From the NCBI GenBank assembly GCA_048213135.1, contig PS015038.1, positions 72,758 to 136,757 on the forward strand: a stretch of 64,000 bases of DNA, given 5' to 3'. The translations under genes and the position numbers were made by a program. Below, one piece after another: positions 58,801 through 64,000 of this stretch (within the stretch, counting starts at the first letter, position 1; the number at the start of each line of letters is the position of its first letter). The DNA is from Reclinomonas americana ATCC 50394. Lineage: Eukaryota; Jakobida; Jakobea; Jakobida. The notes below the pieces were generated by a model. That model was not told the DNA's origin, did not search any database, and was given only the letters and a program-made list of their open reading frames with translations.

Positions 58801-61800
58801 GTGTCTCTCCATTTTTTTCGTGTATCATTGGCGACTGAATCTTATTCTGGCNNNNNNNNNNNNNNNNNNNNCCCACTGTCTTTTGCGCGTCGAGCTGCGC
58901 AGAGTTGTTGTAGTGCTCCAACTGCGCCAGTTCGTGCTCCAGCTGTCGGATCTTGTCGGATCCCTGCCGTTCGCGCTCGCGCACCTCCTTCAACTCGTCG
59001 TACGCATTGGTGAGCTCGCCTTGCAACCGGTACACACTCTTGCGAGCCGTGCTCAGCTCTTGCGACATGCGTTCCATTCTGTATGGGCGCGGTCAGTACC
59101 AGCCGCAACAGGACAAGAGCGAGCGAGGAAAGAAAAGGGGGGGGGGGGCACGAAACTGCGAATCAAAGGTCGAGGACGGCGCAGCAAACACCACGGCCTC
59201 TCGTGGCGGCTCCGGACGCAGGTCGTCGGCAGCACGTTGCATGCGACGCAGCTCGGCATTCAGCGTGGACACCTGTGGCATGCGCGTGAGCACACCTGTC
59301 TGTTTTTTTTGGAAAGGAGAAACACACACACCTTGTCGACCGCAGAGGCCTCACGCTCCTGCAACTGGGCGCAGTCCTTCTTCAGCTGCGACACCTCGCG
59401 ATCGAGCTTGAACACCTGCGTGTGTTTGCGTGGCGGCACAGCATAGCGTTGGTTGTCGAGTCACTTGCACAACAACACAACACAGAGCGACTGACGCACC
59501 TCCTCCTTCAGGTGGCGAATCTCCACATCCTTGGCGCGCAGCTCATTGGCGTGCACCTCGTCGGACGAGGCATCCGAGCGCATGCGCGCAATCTGCGAAT
59601 CACGCTCGCGCAAGTTCTTCTCCAGGCGGGCTGCGCAGTCGAGATGACAGTCGTGAGGACCATTGAAACAAACGAACACATCAGAGCTCTGTGAACGTGC
59701 TTGCTCAACGCACCAAGTTCCTGCTGCTGTCGCGACATGTCATTTTCCATGCGCTTCAGCTTGTCCACCAGCCGCTCGTTCTCGTCCTGCAAATGCGTGC
59801 TCGACTCCTCCATCACGGACAGTCGCTGCCGCAGCTCATTGTCGCCAGTGACGCGCTCCGTGCCGCTCGATGGTCGCACGCGGAGCGAGAGCAGCGAGGC
59901 CGGGGCTGCCGCGGTCACAGCAGATGAGCCCGAAGCGGTGCTGCGGGTGGCCGACGACGGTCGGGTCGGCACGTTCTCCTTGCTCAGTTGCCTCGCAATC
60001 TCCTCACGCTCACGGCTCACCGCCTACACGCCGCGCCAATAGGTGAGTCAGCAGGCAGAATGGAGCGGGCTGAACAATGTCATGCACGCACCTCCTTGCG
60101 CTCCAGTGTGGCCTTCTCGCGCGCCTCCATGGCAGTCTCCATGTTGGCACGGAAAGCGTCAATCGCTCGGCGTCGCTCCGTGTCGTTGTCGCTCATCAGA
60201 GGCGCCAACGCGGCCGGGAGAGCCTCACGGACCTCGTTGCGCTTGCCGCCGCTGCGGTCCTCCTACACGAACACGCGTGTGAGAGACTTGCGCGCGCTTG
60301 TGCGATAAAGGTAGAAATTTTCCTTACCGTGCACTTGATCAGCGTCTCCACGGCCATCTTTCGCACCTCCACGTCCTCGTCCTCGGCAAACTCCGCAATC
60401 GCCTTGAGCGACTGCTCGCGCGTCCTCTCCACCATCATGTTTCCGTCGACACACATGTGGTACACGCCCTTGATGGCGTGGCGCTTGGTCTTGACGTCGC
60501 GTGAGACCAGCGACTTGAGAATGGCACTGCCGGCACCGAGAGCCATGACAGCGGCGCGGTTCGCCTCCTCCATCACCATAAACGAGAGTGCGCCCATGGC
60601 GTACCTGGCGATCGACGCAGCGAATGAGCAACAAGCAAGCAAGCAAACAGCGACAAGAGGAAAAGTGCAGCTCACCGACGAGCCTCCGGCTCACGGCCCT
60701 TGAAGCACTCCAACACAATCTGCACACCGTCAACTGACGGCACGGCCGCATTGCTGCACCAGACAACAGGGTGAGTATGTGTGGCGAAGGGCGAAGGCCT
60801 CGCCCTTCTTTCTCAAACGCAGACTCAACTTGGCCGGATCCTGGCACATGTGCATGGTTGTGGCCAGAGCGTAACAACGAGCCTCCAAATCCGAGTCCTT
60901 GGTCAGTCGCAGCAACACCGGCAGCGCACCGATGCGTCCAAGTGTGGCACGCGTGCGCTCCCCCAGGGACGCATTGCACAGACACCGCAGACCGAACCGC
61001 CGACTCTCCACATCTTGCGTGTTGCTCACACAAAACAAAATCTCCTCGAGACCACCTGCGACACGCGCGCGCCGTGATGAACAACCAGCGAGGAGGAGTG
61101 GGAAACAGGAAGGAGAAAAAATGATGATTGCCGAACCTTCCTGGATCAACTGCGACTCGTTGTCTTCATCGCTGTCAGCACAAACACACAGAGGTGTCAG
61201 AGAGCACTTGGTGAAGAAAATTGCACATGTTGTCACCCCAACGCACCTGGCCAGGTTGATCAAACTGCACAACACGCGAGCCATTTGAGTTGATGAGCAC
61301 ACACAGGAAGAGGAGGAGGAGGAGGAGGAAGAGGAAGGGGAAGCAACGCACCTCGCAAGCGCATAGCGCTGCGTTTCTGGATCGTCCACCTTCAAGCATT
61401 CGATGACATTGCGAATGCATCCAAGCGGGCGGAACTGCATCTTATTCTGTGGAAGCGGGTGTCAGCCACCGTCAGGAAGCACACAATAAAAGGGAGCGCG
61501 CGGCACGCAACTTCGACGTTGATGGACAGGTTGCACACCTGCACATCGAAAAAGTGTGAGAAACACAAACGGGAGAGAAACTGTGAAACTGCGACACGCA
61601 CTGTTCGCAGAGCATCACGGCGAGTGCGAATGTCTTCAGCGAGGAGACACTGCACAATGAGCGGGAGACCGCCCTGCAGGCGGATTTCCACCTTGTTGAT
61701 ATCGTGGATGCTCAGGTTACACAGCGAGCTGCGACACCGACAAATCAGACACAAGAGAGTACGAGGAAAGAGGCAAAGCATGTGCGCACCGCAACGCGAC

Positions 61801-62723
61801 ACGCGTAATTTCGATATCCTGCGTGCCGCTGGAGAGGCAGTCGAGAATCGCTCCCACGCCGCCCAATCGCAAAATCTCCTTGCAGCTCGGCTCCTCAAAA
61901 CTCATATTACACAGCAGACGCAGGCACAGCTTCTGCACATCGTACGAATCCACAGAGAGCCACTCCACAAGAATATCCAAGCCACCCTGCTGTCGAATCT
62001 CCTCGCGGTATTGTGCTGGATGACGATCGCCATCAGCGTCGCAAAATAGAAACCCACATACACACACACACGCAAACCGCGAACTGACCATGCTGACTGA
62101 TCTTCCACAAGATCCACAGTCCATCGCGCTGCGATGCTGCGTCGCCTTCCGTCAACATCTCCAGGAACTTGTCGACGCAGTTGTTGTGCTCAATGTTGAC
62201 ATGAAGCGATTCTGCCACAAGAGAGAGAGAGTGAGTCAGGGCGCCAATGTCACTCTTGTGTGTGTGCGACTCACCATCGATTGTGATGCGACCGACTTCG
62301 GCCTGCGCCGCAGGCCGTGCGCGCTCCTGTTATCAGAAACACACATGCCAAGTGAGCGCGCGGAGAAGCGGGGAAACAAACACAGAGTCCGATCTTCCGC
62401 ATCATGTGAAATCGATAAACGTGTCGCGTGCAACACACGCACTGGCGAACATGCTCCCTCTCTCTGTTACTCTCTCGCGTGTGCATGTGCATTCTTTCTG
62501 CGCGTGTATGTATGCACAACACTCACTCACACACAAAGAGCGATTGCAAACAGCGGAAACAAAGACGCACGCTCTCTCTCACGCACGCACGCACGTATGC
62601 AGTAACGCGCCACACTCTCTCACCACGTACACGCACTCTCACTCTTTCTCCTCGCTCTTCCCGTCTCTCTCAGTCGAAAGTGAGCGTGAGATGGCGCACA
62701 CACAAACTCACCGGTCGCGACAT
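49820..62723 (-). CDS. Giant ARM - coiled coil - ARM protein (one composite gene over several contigs)
   Basis: The gene starts with a 12-base exon M-S-R-P (62723-62712) and continues ERARPAAQAEVGRITID and ESLHVNIEHNNCVDKFLEML. Region 1 (about 62210-60200): roughly twelve armadillo repeats, such as IRQQGGLDILVEWL, LRLGGVGAILDCL and LQGGLPLIVQCL. Region 2 (about 60180-53060): nearly uninterrupted coiled coil of some 1,900 residues. Region 3 (about 52985-49820): a second ARM array of about fourteen repeats (IREAGGIPVLVDCL, IRTAGGIPEVIECL, IRGHGGLPALLHVL and so on), ending SSILHTLSSSSGA. About 3,400 residues are predicted. Gaps at 51179, 53040, 55812, 57396 and 58852 interrupt it, and the contig 57661-58851 is inverted. 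GTTGCGT donors are at 61511 and 53264. ARM solenoids bind peptides and the coil dimerises; a structural scaffold is likely. No known family with this symmetrical layout comes to mind. Confidence 0.7.
57661..58851 (+). CDS. Coiled-coil exons of the giant ARM gene on an inverted contig
   Basis: Exons 57661-57808 and 57886-58795 encode pure coiled coil on the plus strand (EQNAQRLEQVAALRGEMS, LQRDLLASRAREAELAE, RDRILKLEEELRLRERHL), in the same style as the minus-strand exons on both flanking contigs. The last codon before the GTGTGT donor at 58796 is phase 0 (ATKQ), and the first exon across the far gap begins after a CAG at about 57370 with phase 0 (ERGRLERDVTDKQR). Turning this contig round therefore restores one gene with a legal intron. 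It has no start or stop of its own. Confidence 0.8.
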
Positions 62724-63080
62724 TTAACGCCCCCTGAGTCTGTCACACGCACACACACGCACACACAAACACAAAGTGCAGCACGCTCCCTCGCACACAC
62801 AAACACAAACAAACACAAACAAGCGCGCGTGGTTGGTGGTTCGTTGGCGAGCACTGTCCAGCAACACATTGGCACTGTCCATCTTAACGCGCCGGATTTT
62901 TGTAGCGCGCGCGCCTTTCTTCCCCCGTCTCTCTCTCTCTCTCTGCGTGCGTGTGTGTGCACAACTCTCTCTCCCCCTCCTCTCTCTCTTGTCTTCGTCT
63001 CTCTCCCTCTCTCTGTGGTCAGCAAGTTCGCGACTCAAATTCCGCACGTTGCGCTGCGCGTGAGGCCTTCTGGGGACCCC
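62724..63080. promoter_or_regulatory. Divergent intergenic region (ARM gene / secreted protein)
   Basis: About 360 bp of CA- and CT-rich repeats between two start codons on opposite strands. No TATA box is evident. Confidence 0.4.
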
Positions 63081-64000
63081 ATGCGAGCGCTGCTCTTGCT
63101 GCTGCTGTTGCTGTTATCAGTGACAGTGGTGGCCAGCAGCAGCAGCAGCACTCATCGCCTTCTCCACCAGCACCACCACACTGCGCACGTGTTCGATTCA
63201 GATGCATGGATGACAATGATGAGGAACACCACTGCACACGATGATGATGGCGCGCGGATAGGCAACTATGCTCTGTCGCGCTTGCCGGTGTGCTTTGTGG
63301 AACTGGAGAGCGTCGACAGTGGCGGCAGAGTGATTACAACGCGCGACGATAATATCAGTGTGCGTGTCCGCGTAAGCGGCGGCATCAATAACAGTGTCGA
63401 CGATGGCGACAATGCTGGAGGTGGTGGCATTGCTGGTTTTGAGCTGTTGTCGTATGCGTTGCGTCGTCACGCTTTATTGTCTTCTGCCATGTGTGTGTGT
63501 CTTTTCAGTTTGCATTGATCGTTGTTTGTGATATTGTGTGTGGGCAGTGATGAGACGAAGAGTGTTGTACGTCGTCAGCTAGTTCGCATGCGAGTGCATG
63601 TGGAGACGCGGGAGGACGATGAGTGGACGGCGTGGTCGCTTGTTCGGCAGTCGTCGGTGCGTTATACAAGTGTGCATGTCCTGCCCTCTGTGTGTGTGTT
63701 GCACTCATTCCGCGCGCTCCGTGCAGAACTGCGGTCGTGCATCGTTTCTGATTGGCGGTGGCGGCTTCCCGTGGCGGCAACATGCCAACATGAGTGATGT
63801 CATTGAGTCGCACACGCCGCACGTGCAGGTGCTGCTGCGTGGACAGAGTGCGCCGACACGCACTGTGAAGAGCGAGGTGGTGCTCACGCGCGCCGACGAG
63901 CTCTCCGCCTTGCGTGTCACATACGACGGCGTGTCGGTGCGCTCGGCTCGCATTGGGGAGGACGGCGAGCTGCGGTTGCTGCTGGACGATGGCGAGCTGG
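63081..64000 (+). CDS. Secreted or membrane protein of unknown family, cut by window end
   Basis: Exons 63081-63457, 63548-63656 and 63727 to the window end, in phase. A strong signal peptide (MRALLLLLLLLLSVTVVASS) is followed by a Ser/His-rich stretch, then beta-strand-like sequence: LPVCFVELESVDSGGRVITT, VRRQLVRMRVHVETREDDEW, NCGRASFLIGGGGFPWRQHA, RVTYDGVSVRSARIGEDGEL. The pattern looks like an extracellular beta-sandwich domain. The first intron has a GTTGCGT donor (63458). No family is recognised and the 3' end lies outside the window. Confidence 0.6.

Noticed and set aside
57661-58851. A separate plus-strand coiled-coil gene
   Set aside because: It has no start or stop, ends at N runs on both sides, and its intron phases fit the minus-strand gene when inverted.
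1-64000. CRISPR arrays, bacterial operons, insertion sequences, attachment sites
   Set aside because: None seen; all repeats are simple microsatellites and the genes are intron-bearing.
1-64000. A transposon or retroelement in the window
   Set aside because: No reverse transcriptase, integrase, transposase or long terminal repeats could be recognised.

Overview
This is nuclear DNA of a eukaryote, most likely a unicellular, flagellated protist. Genes are broken by many short (about 35-140 bp, rarely longer) GT-AG introns, and the proteins include eukaryote-only families: ESCRT-II SNF8, DEAD-box DDX54/Dbp10, U5 snRNA, ribosomal proteins eL/uL4 (RPL4) and uL2 (RPL8), OST subunit RPN2, p24/TMED, gamma-tubulin complex GCP4, CCDC97, a CENP-H-like protein and a lipase maturation factor. 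HYLS1, which is tied to centrioles and cilia, argues for a flagellum. The sequence is moderately GC-rich, full of CA/TG and CT/GA simple repeats in introns and spacers, and rich in CAG/CAA tracts that encode polyglutamine in unrelated genes. I cannot place it below 'eukaryote' from sequence alone.

Layout, left to right: a Q-rich orphan gene (1-2177); HYLS1, split over two contigs on opposite strands (2682-5071); LYR-motif protein; organellar EngA/Der GTPase; SNF8; DDX54, its C-terminus on an inverted contig (9696-12575); U5 snRNA (about 13004-13142); a polyQ homeodomain gene; 3' part of RPN2; 3' end of an RRM protein; a coiled-coil polyQ protein (18493-21670); a long low-complexity minus-strand region with a RhoGAP domain and, beyond a gap, half of a CAP-Gly domain (29052-21735); divergent RPL4/RPL8, both cut by gaps; a secreted acidic protein; an LRR-plus-coil protein; PYROXD1-like oxidoreductase; CCDC97; GCP4; p24; CENP-H-like; lipase maturation factor; a giant ARM-coiled coil-ARM gene on the minus strand (62723-49820); and a secreted protein running off the right end.

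Genes are tightly packed: two head-to-head pairs have starts about 50 bp apart, and CCDC97 and GCP4 converge with 17 bp between stops. No operon or shared pathway is evident, although several genes share a microtubule/centriole/secretory flavour.

Two things stand out. First, at least three contigs lying between runs of N are in the wrong orientation: genes only become whole when a contig is flipped, and in the best case intron phase matches exactly. Second, about 18 introns in at least a dozen genes start with GTTGCGT, a non-standard 5' splice site that looks like the common GTGCGT with one extra T. All exon boundaries here were worked out by hand from frame, phase and family similarity; they have not been checked against transcripts.
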